A stretch of 64,000 bases of DNA. Origin: Salipaludibacillus aurantiacus. GTDB taxonomy: Bacteria; Bacillota; Bacilli; Bacillales; Salisediminibacteriaceae. How positions within the stretch are numbered: position 1 is the stretch's first letter; each line of letters starts with the position of its first letter. This document shows positions 36,392 through 45,526 of the stretch, piece by piece. The DNA lies in assembly GCF_900111295.1 (NCBI RefSeq), contig NZ_FOGT01000006.1, positions 62,001-126,000 of the forward strand, given 5' to 3'. Below the pieces are notes generated by a model. The model did not search any database, was not told where the DNA came from, and saw only the letters and a list, made by a program, of their open reading frames with translations. The translations under genes were made by a program, and so were the position numbers.

Positions 36392-36406
36392 GGGGGTCTG
36401 ACCCCC
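36392..36406. repeat. GGGGTCTGACCCC palindrome, copy 4
   Basis: GGGGGTCTGACCCCC in the pbuG leader, between the riboswitch terminator and the ribosome site; one outer arm (TTCCAATAAAT) survives. Confidence 0.9.
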
Positions 36407-36411
36407 TAAAC

Positions 36412-36450
36412 AAAAAAGCTCTGGTTCCCCAAAACTGGGAACCAGAGCTT
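36412..36450 (-). terminator. Riboswitch terminator before pbuG
   Basis: AAGCTCTGGTTCCC and GGGAACCAGAGCTT with a small loop, then T6 on the minus strand. It lies 85 bases after the aptamer. Confidence 0.93.
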
Positions 36451-36534
36451 AACGTTTCACATACGAGACGACGGTGCAGGATAAACCGCAGAAAAGAAAC
36501 TTTTCATGCTGGTCTGAAACTAATCCTGCCTTCA

Positions 36535-36608
36535 TCGTTCGTAGTCGAGCTATTTACGGCAGCTCGGTAGAAACTGTCGGGCCCTATCCCCGAAATTATA
36601 CGAACATT
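36535..36608 (-). promoter_or_regulatory. Purine riboswitch, guanine type, of pbuG
   Basis: Minus strand: TTCGTATAATTTCGGGGATA, GGGCCCGA, AGTTTCTACCGAGC, CCGTAAATAGCTC, GACTACGAA. The P1 arms TTCGT/ACGAA close the element. Specifier C in GACTACG indicates guanine/hypoxanthine. Confidence 0.95.
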
Positions 36609-36632
36609 CGACATATCTTTTTCACAGGAATT

Positions 36633-36661
36633 AGTTTAGCAACCTATCAATCTATTGTCAA
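36633..36661 (-). promoter_or_regulatory. Promoter of pbuG
   Basis: TTGACA (36656-36661), 17 bases, TAAACT (36633-36638). Transcription would begin about 20 bases before the aptamer. Confidence 0.85.
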
Positions 36662-36748
36662 GTGAAACACGAATGTTAATTTTAACTTACAAAATTTTAT
36701 TCGGTTTTTCCGAAAAGCGCCTGCCTGACGTTCCTGATACGAGTGTTC

Positions 36749-38287
36749 TTACTCCCACTCGATTGTGCTTGGCGGCTTAGAAGTAATATCATACACTACG
36801 CGGTTGACGTGTTTAACTTCATTCACAATACGGGTCGAAATCACTTCAAGCACATCATAAGGGATGCGGGCCCAGTCAGATGTCATCCCGTCAATAGAGG
36901 TTACAGCACGTATGCCGACGGTGTAATCATACGTCCGTTCATCTCCCATGACACCCACACTTCTCATGTCAGGAAGAGCGGTGAAATACTGCCAGATTTC
37001 ACGGTCGAGGCCTGCTTTTTTAATTTCATCGCGAAGGATGGCGTCTGATTCACGAACAATTTCAAGTTTCTCATCCGTAATTTCCCCAAGAACGCGAATA
37101 CCAAGGCCTGGACCCGGGAACGGCTGGCGCCACACGATCTCGTCCGGCAGTCCCAGCTCGGCACCTACTTCACGGACTTCGTCTTTAAATAGTGTATTTA
37201 AAGGCTCAATTAAATCCAGTTTCATATTTTCAGGCAGTCCGCCTACATTATGGTGAGATTTAATTGTCTGAGCTGTATCGGTTCCACTTTCAATAATATC
37301 GGTATAAAGCGTTCCCTGAGCAAGAAAATCCACATCAGTCAGCTTGCCGGACTCTTCTTCAAACACGTAAATAAATTCGTTGCCGATAATTTTACGTTTT
37401 TGTTCAGGATCTTTGACTCCCTGCAGTTTAGTCAAGAATCTTTCCTGCGCGTCAATCTTAACGACGTTCATATCAAAGCCTTCGGTGAATGTTTCCATTA
37501 CGCTGTCAGCTTCATTTTTTCTGAGCAGGCCATGGTCAATAAACATGCAGATCAGCTGATCGCCGATCGCTTTATGGATGAGTGCAGCTACGACTGAGGA
37601 GTCCACCCCGCCGCTCAAGGCACAAAGAACTTTCCGGTCGCCTACTGCCTGACGGACTTTATCTACTTCCATGTCAATGAAATTCTCCATTGACCAGTTG
37701 CCTTCACACTGGCACACCGTATATATAAAGTTTCTGAGCATCTCATTCCCATACTCGGAGTTACGCACTTCCGGATGGAACTGCACGCCGTACAACCCGC
37801 GGCTCTCGTCGCTCATTGAAGCCACCGGGCAAGAAATGTTCGTTGCGTCAACCGTAAATCCGGCAGGCGGCGCCTTAACCAGGTCACCATGGCTCATCCA
37901 TACTGATTGCTCTTTAGGAAGATCCCCGAATAGTTTTGAGTCATTTTGAATGGCAATATTGGCTTTCCCGTACTCCCGGTGGTTAGCCGCTTCAACAGAC
38001 CCTTCAAAATGATGGGTCATCAGCTGCATCCCGTAACAAATACCGAGAACCGGAATTCCAAGGTCAAAAATCTCTTCATCACAGCGAGGTGCGCCTTCAG
38101 CATACACACTGCCCGGTCCGCCTGAAAAAATGATTCCTTTTGGATTAATTTCTTTGACTTCTTCAGCCGTAATTTTATGGGATACTAATTCGCTGAAAAC
38201 ACCTAAATCTCTGATACGGCGGGTAATTAACTGATTATACTGGCCGCCAAAATCAAGTACGATTACTTTCTCCTTAATCTCATTCAT
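36749..38287 (-). CDS. guaA: GMP synthase GuaA
   Basis: 512 residues, XMP to GMP using glutamine. Amidotransferase domain first ([18 protein letters not shown], Cys in [11 protein letters not shown], His in VQFHPEV), then the ATP pyrophosphatase domain ([16 protein letters not shown]) and the dimerisation end (KPPSTIEWE). ATG at 38287 preceded by GAGGGG. No clear terminator follows; the next element is the pbuG promoter. Confidence 0.98.
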   Translation of the reverse strand: MNEIKEKVIVLDFGGQYNQLITRRIRDLGVFSELVSHKITAEEVKEINPKGIIFSGGPGSVYAEGAPRCDEEIFDLGIPVLGICYGMQLMTHHFEGSVEAANHREYGKANIAIQNDSKLFGDLPKEQSVWMSHGDLVKAPPAGFTVDATNISCPVASMSDESRGLYGVQFHPEVRNSEYGNEMLRNFIYTVCQCEGNWSMENFIDMEVDKVRQAVGDRKVLCALSGGVDSSVVAALIHKAIGDQLICMFIDHGLLRKNEADSVMETFTEGFDMNVVKIDAQERFLTKLQGVKDPEQKRKIIGNEFIYVFEEESGKLTDVDFLAQGTLYTDIIESGTDTAQTIKSHHNVGGLPENMKLDLIEPLNTLFKDEVREVGAELGLPDEIVWRQPFPGPGLGIRVLGEITDEKLEIVRESDAILRDEIKKAGLDREIWQYFTALPDMRSVGVMGDERTYDYTVGIRAVTSIDGMTSDWARIPYDVLEVISTRIVNEVKHVNRVVYDITSKPPSTIEWE

Positions 38288-38349
38288 TTCTTTAACCCCT
38301 CTTCTTTTATTAAAACTAACGCGCTGTAAAATTTAAAAGAGCCAAACTA

Positions 38350-38408
38350 CAAAAAAAACCGGATAAACGGCCTCGTATAAAAATATACGAAGGCAGAATT
38401 TCCAGTTT
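38350..38408 (-). terminator. Riboswitch terminator before guaA
   Basis: Outer stem ACTGGA/TCCGGT with one G-U pair, inner hairpin CCTTCGTATA-TTTT-TATACGAGG, then T8 on the minus strand. Confidence 0.85.
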
Positions 38409-38423
38409 ACATACAAGAAAATC

Positions 38424-38497
38424 CACCTTCATAGTCAGGCCGTTTAAGGCAGCCCGGTAGAGACTCTTGAGCCGTATTCTCAAGGATATATGAGGCT
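38424..38497 (-). promoter_or_regulatory. Purine riboswitch, guanine type, of guaA
   Basis: Minus strand: CCTCATATA, CTTGAGAATACGGCTCAAG (P2), AGTCTCTACCGGGCTG, CCTTAAACGGCC, TGACTATGAAGG. Specifier C in GACTATG. The L2 and L3 segments are a little unusual, but order and core are right. Confidence 0.92.
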
Positions 38498-38600
38498 GAA
38501 TAGCTATATAATAGTTTTATATATCCGCACACCGGAACCGGCACTTCTGTCGCCGGCCCCTGATTTGGCATTACAGGTGCACTGTGTTAAATACTGATTT

Positions 38601-38629
38601 ATTTTATCAATTGGTTGCAGCCGGGTCAA
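38601..38629 (-). promoter_or_regulatory. Promoter of guaA
   Basis: TTGACC (38624-38629), 17 bases, TAAAAT (38601-38606). The -35 box overlaps the stop codon of yebA (38626-38628). The transcript carries about 95 bases before the aptamer. Confidence 0.8.
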
Positions 38630-40896
38630 GAGTTCAGAGATTTTACCAGCTCTTCCCACTCTGTCTGCAGTGCTTCCCACTCCCCGTCAGGTTCATAGCC
38701 GCCATAATATACCTTTTCATACAATTTAGTGAGTTTCATCATGGCCTGCGAGCTTAACACGAGATCCACACGTTTAGCATATTCTCTTAATGTCTCGCCC
38801 TCCCCGCGCGGCAGTCCTTCATTTTCCAAAATCCATAATAACCGCCGGTAAGCCGTAGAGAAGCGCTTATCCTGGCCAAGCAGCTTGTAATGAATCAGAA
38901 AATAATAGTTTTGCAAACGACTTTGTTTCTGGTAGAGAACCATTAAAAAAACGAGAGACAGAATGGATATAAACAAAGTTCTCGGTGTAAACATTTCCGC
39001 CAGACCCGGGCCGCCTCCGCCGGTGCTTCCTTCACTGCCGGCAGCTTCAAAATCGTCTGCGCCCTCTTCCAATTCAGGAATCAGATCATCCCGGTCCTGG
39101 TCAGGCTGCTCAAAGTCCTCCCCGTTTTCTTCGTCCAAATCAATGTCAATATCTACTTCCTCTTCTGCAAACTCCGCATAGTTGTCAAAACCCTGAGTTG
39201 GTTCAAACGGTACCCAGCCCACTTCAGGAAAATAAACTTCCACCCAGGAGTGGGCGTTGCCATTAGCCACTTCATAGACAGATCTGCCATCTTCCAGTTC
39301 TTCAATCTCTTCTCCGGAAGTAAAGCCCTTAACCCAACGGGCAGGAATATCCAGTGTGCGAAGCAGCACAGCCATAGACGTGGAGTAGTTATCACAGTAG
39401 CCGACCTGGGTTTCAAACAGGAACTGGTCCACATAGTCTTCATCCTCTTCAGGCATCGGGACGTCCTGAGTCTGATACGTAAACCCGCTTTCGGAAAAAT
39501 ACTGTTCAACCGCCTTCACTTTATCATACCGGTTCTCTTCGTCTTCAACTATTTCCTCAGCCAGGTCTGCCACACGTTCAGGCAGTTCCTCAGGCAGCTG
39601 GAGGTATAGGTCCTGGATCTCTTGAGGGTCATTTTCTGAAACAGTTCTCATCGTCCCAATTGGAAAAGCAGGATCCTCATAGGCAAGATCATAAGCAGTA
39701 AGAGTGATTTCATTTCCCTCAGGAGTCTCAGCCATCACCCTCCCGCCGACCGGATCGGTCATAAACGTAAGCGGCTCGCGTGCCCCTTCATTATCATCCA
39801 CATAAAAAGATAAGTTATCCAGGCTTATGCTTTGCACCTGTCCGGGATAAAAGAAATGGGAAAATCCGACGCCCTCTTTCATTTCAATAGAGACTTGCCT
39901 TTCTTCTGTTTCGGTCAAACTTTCGTATTTAGTATAACCTAAGTCGTCCCCGCCAACTTCCTCGTACACCGGATCAGACACCCAGCCGTGCCCGGTGTAC
40001 TCGTGCTTTGATTCGCCCCTCCAATAAGAAGCATCGTCCACTTCGGCTGTAAACACCGGATTATCATCCTGAATAAATCCGCCTCCGAGTCGCTCATCAT
40101 TTTCTCCATAACCGACCCGCTTCAGTCCCGAACCCGATCCGCTTCCTTCACCTAAAACCATTCCGCGCATCGCCGGAACAGGGTCACTCCACTGGGGATC
40201 CGGTTTTGGCGCAGCCATGCCTACACCTGTTGCTGCTAAAATCATAAAAATTAAAGTGTACATCCATGCAGGTGAAAAGAATGAGGCTGTACGCCTTCCT
40301 ATTGCCCGTTCTTCATCCTGGATTTTAAGCATATGAAGAAGGGTAAGAATGAAAAATCCAATAATCACAATCCTGATAATTGCCGCAGAGGCTTCTACCG
40401 GCGTAAATGTATCCAAAACTGTAATGTAAACAACTGTCGACAGAAGAAAAAAGAAAATTTTCCTTGTCTGGAATACTGAAAAGTACAGTAGATAGCAGAC
40501 CAGAGCCAGCAGTAAAAACAGTAAAAAGGTTCGGAAAGGATCTGTGAGCCCGGCAAATTCACCTGAAAAAATCAGGGTCGTGTTATACCAGGCCTCTCCG
40601 GAAAACAGCTTGACAGTTTGCCATCCGCCTTCCCTGCTTAAAAAGCTTCCCTCATAGAAAAGAATATGCAGGCCGTAAATACTTCCAGCTAATAAAGCAG
40701 GGATGATAAGCCAGTACGGGACTCTTAAATAAATCAGTATGGCGCTGAAAAAAGCAAACCAGACGAATATATGAATATCTGCGGTATGAGTAATAACCGG
40801 TATGGGCCTTAACCATTCCCACAGCAGTAAAAAGGTTAATATATATATAAACAAGTGTGTGACAGAGCCGGCTGGCTTTGAATTAATTTTAGCCAT
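38626..40896 (-). CDS. yebA: Transglutaminase-like membrane protein YebA (TgpA family)
   Basis: 756 residues. N-terminal block of about six to seven membrane segments (to about residue 225, DUF3488), an extracytoplasmic part, a transglutaminase domain with the Cys in TQVGYCDNYSTSMAVLLR (about 495), His in NGNAHSWVEVYFPEVGW and Asp in the EPTQGFD region, then a last membrane span and a C-terminal helical domain (DUF4129 type). ATG at 40896 with AAGGTGAT. Follows yeaC and yeaD, the usual partners. Confidence 0.93.
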   Translation of the reverse strand: MAKINSKPAGSVTHLFIYILTFLLLWEWLRPIPVITHTADIHIFVWFAFFSAILIYLRVPYWLIIPALLAGSIYGLHILFYEGSFLSREGGWQTVKLFSGEAWYNTTLIFSGEFAGLTDPFRTFLLFLLLALVCYLLYFSVFQTRKIFFFLLSTVVYITVLDTFTPVEASAAIIRIVIIGFFILTLLHMLKIQDEERAIGRRTASFFSPAWMYTLIFMILAATGVGMAAPKPDPQWSDPVPAMRGMVLGEGSGSGSGLKRVGYGENDERLGGGFIQDDNPVFTAEVDDASYWRGESKHEYTGHGWVSDPVYEEVGGDDLGYTKYESLTETEERQVSIEMKEGVGFSHFFYPGQVQSISLDNLSFYVDDNEGAREPLTFMTDPVGGRVMAETPEGNEITLTAYDLAYEDPAFPIGTMRTVSENDPQEIQDLYLQLPEELPERVADLAEEIVEDEENRYDKVKAVEQYFSESGFTYQTQDVPMPEEDEDYVDQFLFETQVGYCDNYSTSMAVLLRTLDIPARWVKGFTSGEEIEELEDGRSVYEVANGNAHSWVEVYFPEVGWVPFEPTQGFDNYAEFAEEEVDIDIDLDEENGEDFEQPDQDRDDLIPELEEGADDFEAAGSEGSTGGGGPGLAEMFTPRTLFISILSLVFLMVLYQKQSRLQNYYFLIHYKLLGQDKRFSTAYRRLLWILENEGLPRGEGETLREYAKRVDLVLSSQAMMKLTKLYEKVYYGGYEPDGEWEALQTEWEELVKSLNS

Positions 40897-40906
40897 TTAA
40901 TCACCT

Positions 40907-42169
40907 TCATTCGTTCGCTGCCATTTCCTCATCCAGACTGCCTTCTGACAGAAGGTACGCTTCTGCTCCAATACGGCGGAGTTCTTCGAAACGCCTGCTC
41001 TCCCAGGCATCTGACTGTCCCTCTTTGGCCATAAGGCCAAAATACACCTGGATCCGTCTGGAAATAAGAATTTTGACGCGATTTAATATATCATCCGTCA
41101 GCTCTGCAGATACAATAATTACCGAGGCTCCGCCTGGAATCTGGCTTTCAGCCTGGTTTAAATGAGCTGCAAAGTTCGAATGCTGTTCAGCCTGGATTTG
41201 GGAGAGGTGGGTCACCATCTTTTTCTGATGGTCGCCTCCTGCATCCAAATCAAACATGCGGCTGTTTTTCCCTAATGTCCATAAACCGACTTGAAGACGT
41301 TTTTTGTAAGCATACATAATTATAGAAGTCACTAACTCAATTCCCTTTTCATAAGCCTCCAGTGTTGCAAACCTGTTGTCGGGAATATTGTTATTAAAAA
41401 CTAACAGAAAATTTTGCCCTATATAATCTTCAAATTCTTTCGTCATTAACTTATTAGACCTGGCGGTTACTTTCCAGTCAATACTGGTCAGTTTGTCGCC
41501 GGGCACATATTCCCGTGCACCTGCGATAGATGTAAGGTCTTCAACAAAATCCTGTGAAGAAAGAGCAGATTCAGACTCATCCTTCTCATATGCGCTCCAC
41601 CGCTCAATATGGCGGTAGTCCGGATAAACAAGAAGATCATTTTCAACAGGAATGAACTTTCTTTTTTTAAACAGACCGAACATATCACTTGTCGACAAAT
41701 GCACCCCAAAAAAATGATACTTGCCGCGTTTTAATTCCGGCACACTGTAGTTAAATGTTAATTCTTTTTTAACAGTCGGGTAAAAAATGATTTTAGAGGC
41801 ATGGGGCGGCAGCTGCTTTTTCAAAGTTTCTTCCATCTCATCCTCTAAAGCTAAATATAAAAAAGGAAACGGCCATTTTCGCCTGACCGTAACATTCACT
41901 GTAAGTTCCGAACCTGAGGCCAGCGCGCCTTCGCCCGTATCACGTGTCACTTCAAAAGATCCTAAAGGAATTAGCGCATATAAGAGCATAAGTACAACAA
42001 GCGTGGTGATCGTGTAAAATAAAAACCAGCTGACGAAGCCGCCCTGAAACATGGCGTAGCTGAATATAGCTGCAAACAGGCCGACAACAAACAGGCTTTT
42101 GGAAATAAGCTTCATCCAGGACCAGACGCGGCTCGAACGTATCCGGGCCAAGCGGCTTCCTAATTTCAT
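40907..42169 (-). CDS. yeaD: DUF58 protein YeaD
   Basis: 420 residues. Two membrane segments at about 22-40 and 45-64, then an extracytoplasmic beta-rich part and the DUF58 domain with the signature REYVPGDKLTSIDWKVTARSNKLMTKEF. Together with a MoxR ATPase and a transglutaminase it forms a conserved envelope-linked cassette of unknown exact role. ATG overlaps the yeaC stop codon (ATGA). Confidence 0.92.
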   Translation of the reverse strand: MKLGSRLARIRSSRVWSWMKLISKSLFVVGLFAAIFSYAMFQGGFVSWFLFYTITTLVVLMLLYALIPLGSFEVTRDTGEGALASGSELTVNVTVRRKWPFPFLYLALEDEMEETLKKQLPPHASKIIFYPTVKKELTFNYSVPELKRGKYHFFGVHLSTSDMFGLFKKRKFIPVENDLLVYPDYRHIERWSAYEKDESESALSSQDFVEDLTSIAGAREYVPGDKLTSIDWKVTARSNKLMTKEFEDYIGQNFLLVFNNNIPDNRFATLEAYEKGIELVTSIIMYAYKKRLQVGLWTLGKNSRMFDLDAGGDHQKKMVTHLSQIQAEQHSNFAAHLNQAESQIPGGASVIIVSAELTDDILNRVKILISRRIQVYFGLMAKEGQSDAWESRRFEELRRIGAEAYLLSEGSLDEEMAANE

Positions 42170-43140
42170 CGGACACTCTCTTTCCCGGCCGGGATGTGGA
42201 CTTGCTGTATGACTTCGTGAATCACCCGCTCGTTTGTTGTATCCGACAGTTTGGCATCCGAATTCAAAAGGATCCTGTGCTGTAACGCATACGGGGCCAA
42301 ATATTTAATATCATCCGGAACGACAAATTCCCTGTCCTGCATAAAAGCGTAGGCTTGTCCAGCCTTCATTAAGGCGATGGAAGCACGGGGGCTCCCGCCA
42401 AGATAGACGGCATGATGCTGTCTCGTCGCGTTGACAATATTAATAATATATTCTTTGACTTTTTCGTTGACAAAAACCTTTTTCACGTCTTTTTTCATAT
42501 CTATGATGTCTTCAAGGGTTAATACAGGAGTAACCTCTTCAATCGGATGCCTTTTCTCTACCCTGTTCAGCACTTCCAGCTCCTCAGATTTAGACGGGTA
42601 GCCAATTTTAAATTTAAAAAGAAACCGGTCGAGCTGTGCTTCGGGAAGAGGATAGGTTCCGCCGTATTCAATCGGGTTCTGTGTCGCCATAACCATAAAG
42701 GGGTCCTGCAGCTCCCGTGTCTCGCCATCAGTCGTTACGCTGCCCTCTTCCAATGCTTCCAGGAGGGCTGCTTGTGTTTTGGGCGACGTCCGGTTGATTT
42801 CGTCTGCTAAAACAATATTAGACATGACCGGGCCAGGCCTGAAGTGAAATTCCATTGTTTTCTGGCTGAACACGGATACGCCTGTGACATCGGACGGCAG
42901 CAAGTCAGGTGTAAACTGGATCCGTTTATAATCGGCGCCTACTGATTTCGCCAACGCACGGACCATCATCGTCTTGCCAACACCCGGCACGTCTTCCAAC
43001 AGCACATGGCCTCCGCTTAACAAAGCAATCAGACTTAATTCAATCTCACGCTTCTTGCCTACGACAACTTTCTCAATGTTTTCTATTAATCTATGAACAA
43101 GTGGATGTGTCACCACTGATGGTTCCTGTCTGTTTCTCAC
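42166..43140 (-). CDS. yeaC: MoxR-family AAA+ ATPase YeaC
   Basis: 324 residues. Walker A LLEDVPGVGKTMMVRALA, Walker B VLADEINRTSPKTQAALLEA, sensor FMVMATQNPIEYGGTYPLPEAQLDRF. MoxR ATPases act as chaperones for partner proteins encoded next to them, here YeaD and YebA. GTG start at 43140 follows AAGGGGG by eight bases; the open frame to 43179 lacks a site. Confidence 0.93.
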   Translation of the reverse strand: MRNRQEPSVVTHPLVHRLIENIEKVVVGKKREIELSLIALLSGGHVLLEDVPGVGKTMMVRALAKSVGADYKRIQFTPDLLPSDVTGVSVFSQKTMEFHFRPGPVMSNIVLADEINRTSPKTQAALLEALEEGSVTTDGETRELQDPFMVMATQNPIEYGGTYPLPEAQLDRFLFKFKIGYPSKSEELEVLNRVEKRHPIEEVTPVLTLEDIIDMKKDVKKVFVNEKVKEYIINIVNATRQHHAVYLGGSPRASIALMKAGQAYAFMQDREFVVPDDIKYLAPYALQHRILLNSDAKLSDTTNERVIHEVIQQVHIPAGKESVR

Positions 43141-43341
43141 TTGATTGACCCCCTTGAGTATTTTGGAAGATTCAAACAATTTAAAGTACTGAATTGATAG
43201 AATGACCTGCGTCTATGATATCACGAACACCCGTAAATTTCGCAGTTTTTAACTTGAATTTTTCAGCAGAGGAGGAATAAAGTTGCAGAAGCAAGGCAGG
43301 CGGTTTAACCTGTTTATAATGTATTTTACAGGAGGGGTCAT

Positions 43342-44100
43342 ATGAGCCATTGGAAAGCATATGAAGAGTTAGCCTGGACAGAGTTTATTATTTCATCACT
43401 AGACGATTACGAAGAAGAAGCGTCAGCGATTATTCAGTCTTTGGATATAAAAACCGGGGCGGATACAGGCTCTTTCAAACCGGATTTGCTCCATTTCGGC
43501 TGCGGCGCGGGCGGCCACGACTATTATTTTAAACAGGCTTTCGATGTCACCGGTGTTGATATTAGTCACGGCATGTTACAGAACGCCCAAAAAATCAATC
43601 CGGAAGTGACCTACCTTTATGGAGATATGAGATCAGTGACTATCGGGAAGTCTTTTGATGCTGTCGTTTTTCCTGAATCACTTATGTATATGACCACAGT
43701 TGATGACATTAGGCAGGCTTTGCAAAATGCAGCTGCTCACTTAAAGCCGCATGGAAAAATACTCGTCACCGTTCATACAAAAGAAGAGTTTCAGCCTCAT
43801 AATTTTGCTTATGCAGGCGAAAAAGACGGCGTTCATGTCACGCTTTTTGAAAATAATTATATTGTATCTGAGACTGCATACGAAGCCGCCATGGTCTATC
43901 TCATTAGAAATAAAAAAGGTCTTGAGATCCACCATGATGTTCATACCGTTGGGCTATTTCCGTATGGGGTATGGACCGGTTTGTTCAGTAAACTGAATTT
44001 GGACTTTAAGGAATGGCATATGGCTCATCTGTACGATAGAAATATCCTTGATGAAGGAGACTATCCGCAAACCTATTTTGTCTGTACGAAAAAGGAATAG
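43342..44100 (+). CDS. Class I SAM-dependent methyltransferase
   Basis: 252 residues. Motif I is HFGCGAGGHDYYF (about 51-63), followed by VTGVDISHGMLQNA with the acidic residue for SAM ribose, and VVFPESLMYM as motif IV. The C-terminal half (GEKDGVHVTLFENNYIVSE) is typical of small-molecule methyltransferases of this class. Substrate unknown. ATG at 43342 with AGGAGG upstream. Divergent from yeaC. Confidence 0.85.
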   Translation: MSHWKAYEELAWTEFIISSLDDYEEEASAIIQSLDIKTGADTGSFKPDLLHFGCGAGGHDYYFKQAFDVTGVDISHGMLQNAQKINPEVTYLYGDMRSVTIGKSFDAVVFPESLMYMTTVDDIRQALQNAAAHLKPHGKILVTVHTKEEFQPHNFAYAGEKDGVHVTLFENNYIVSETAYEAAMVYLIRNKKGLEIHHDVHTVGLFPYGVWTGLFSKLNLDFKEWHMAHLYDRNILDEGDYPQTYFVCTKKE

Positions 44101-44147
44101 TTGGGGGTTATTTAGCACAAAGGCGGGGTCCAGCAGGGCGTAAAGCA

Positions 44148-44229
44148 TAAAAAAATCCCGGCCCTGAGTCTGCGGACGGGACGGTCTTTTATGGAGACTG
44201 TTCCGGGGACGCAGTCAGCGCCGGGATTT
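44148..44229 (-). terminator. Large branched terminator of the downstream minus-strand gene
   Basis: Outer arms AAATCCCGGC and GCCGGGATTT enclose a 55-base interior in which CTGCG can pair with CGCAG and GACTGTTCC partially with GGACGGTC-like sequence. T7 follows on the minus strand. Confidence 0.7.
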
Positions 44230-44239
44230 CTGTCTATTT

Positions 44240-44530
44240 TTAAAGACCCTGTTTCATTTGATGGTGGGGATGGTGATGGTGCCCTTTAGGTGTACGCTGC
44301 TGGCTGAGCGTCTCTTCCTGCTCTACAGGAATATGGCCGATGTCCTTCTCTGATTCAACGATCACCAGGTAATCCCCCTGTTTGAAATGCTTTGTAAAGA
44401 ATTTAGCGTCCTCATCATCCCGATGAATAATCTGGATATCCTCTTCCTTCACACCTTTTATTTCAAGCTCTCTTAAAACGGCTTCTTTCTGGTCAAGCGA
44501 CTTCATAATAGCCACGACTTGCTTATCCAT
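44240..44530 (-). CDS. Small protein with YflT-like N-terminus and histidine-rich tail
   Basis: 96 residues. An alpha/beta N-terminal part (KQVVAIMKSLDQKEAVLRELEIKGV) that resembles general stress proteins of the YflT/17M type, then a linker and the tail GHHHHPHHQM, which could bind metal. ATG at 44530 is six bases after AGGAGGTG; the upstream GTG lies inside that site. Family assignment is tentative. Confidence 0.6.
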   Translation of the reverse strand: MDKQVVAIMKSLDQKEAVLRELEIKGVKEEDIQIIHRDDEDAKFFTKHFKQGDYLVIVESEKDIGHIPVEQEETLSQQRTPKGHHHHPHHQMKQGL

Positions 44531-44607
44531 ACATTCCACCTCCTATGAGGATTTTACTGTGCCTTTATTAAGTACCCCGTTTACATAAGCCGCAAACAAA
44601 TTTACAG

Positions 44608-44634
44608 TAACTGGGGGGTCTGACCCCCCAGTTA
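44608..44634. repeat. GGGGTCTGACCCC palindrome, copy 5
   Basis: TAACTGGGGGGTC, T, GACCCCCCAGTTA: perfect 13-bp arms, directly downstream of the nitroreductase terminator. Confidence 0.95.
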
Positions 44635-44637
44635 TTT

Positions 44638-44672
44638 ACAAAACCCCGCAGGCACGAGTGCCAGCGGGGTTA
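44638..44672 (-). terminator. Terminator of the nitroreductase gene
   Basis: AACCCCGC/GCGGGGTT with an inner GGCAC/GTGCC; TTTTG follows on the minus strand. Confidence 0.85.
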
Positions 44673-44679
44673 ATATAAA

Positions 44680-45321
44680 TTAAAATGAATTTCTGACTGT
44701 CATTTTTTCGAGCGGAAAGCGGTCTGACTGGTGTGCAGGTTTTGCTGCTTTACCTATTGTTAACAGCATAACCGGGACGTAACGCTCCGGTACGTTAAAT
44801 TCTTCAACAAACCGCTCACGCTGGAACCCTCCCATCGGGCATGTATCATACCCTTTCGCTTTTGCAGCGAGCATTAGCTGCATAGAGGCAAGCGAAGCGT
44901 TTAATACAGCTTCATCCCTTGGGAAAGGTGTGTCTCCTTTATAGGCGCCATTAATTTGCCCGACTAGCGTGTTTTTCACGTCTTCACTCATGAATCCGTT
45001 ATCTACTGCTCCTTGATAAACCTCTTCAGCGTTTTCATTTGCTTTCAAATCCCCAAGCACCGCGATCACCGCAGAACTTTCCACTACTTGCTGCTGGTTA
45101 TACGCAATCGGAAGAAGCTGTTCTTTTTTTTCCTTATCATCGATGATAAGGAACTTCCAGTGCTGAAGGTTCCATGAAGAAGGCGCTTGGGCCGCCGCCT
45201 CAAGAATCTCATTTAATTCCTCATCAGGAATTTTAACCCCTGTTTCATATTTTCTGACCGAATGGCGTTCCTGAATTGTTTGAAATAACCCTAAATCCTG
45301 AGGGTGTGTTGTTGTACTCAT
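44680..45321 (-). CDS. Nitroreductase-family protein
   Basis: 213 residues, FMN-dependent. RHSVRKYETGVKIPDEELNEILEAAAQAPSSWNLQHWKF is the FMN-binding start (Arg-His-Ser-Val-Arg and the SSWN loop); AKAKGYDTCPMGGF lies near the end. Such enzymes reduce nitro compounds or quinones with NAD(P)H. Start at 45321 (MSTTTHPQD) with AAGGAG ten bases upstream; the frame is open to 45351. Single gene. Confidence 0.9.
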   Translation of the reverse strand: MSTTTHPQDLGLFQTIQERHSVRKYETGVKIPDEELNEILEAAAQAPSSWNLQHWKFLIIDDKEKKEQLLPIAYNQQQVVESSAVIAVLGDLKANENAEEVYQGAVDNGFMSEDVKNTLVGQINGAYKGDTPFPRDEAVLNASLASMQLMLAAKAKGYDTCPMGGFQRERFVEEFNVPERYVPVMLLTIGKAAKPAHQSDRFPLEKMTVRNSF

Positions 45322-45449
45322 CTCTAAACCACTCCTTATCCATTTTCCCATAGAGAATTATACCAGTATCGCTGGAGCCGGCTCAAAAAATATGCTTGAG
45401 GCCGAACCGCACCCTTCTTTTAAATTCCGTATTTTAACAACTATAACAA

Positions 45450-45480
45450 TTAATAAATAGATGCTTTTTAAACCATTCTA
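45450..45480 (+). promoter_or_regulatory. Candidate sigma-G promoter of the spoVAD cassette
   Basis: TTAATA (45450-45455), 18 bases, CATTCTA (45474-45480), close to the forespore consensus TGAATA/CATACTA. It lies 46 bases before the first DUF1657 gene. The match is mine by eye; the gene content fits forespore expression. Confidence 0.5.
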
Positions 45481-45526
45481 TTTACCGAAGGTCTGTTTCA
45501 CTAAAAATGATCAGGAGGAATGACAT

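Noticed and set aside
36354-36413. N-terminal extension of pbuG
   Set aside because: Encoded by the repeat and leader; good ribosome site only at the inner ATG.
36535-36608. Adenine specificity of the pbuG riboswitch
   Set aside because: The specifier base is C (GACTACG), not U as in adenine riboswitches; the other two are the same.
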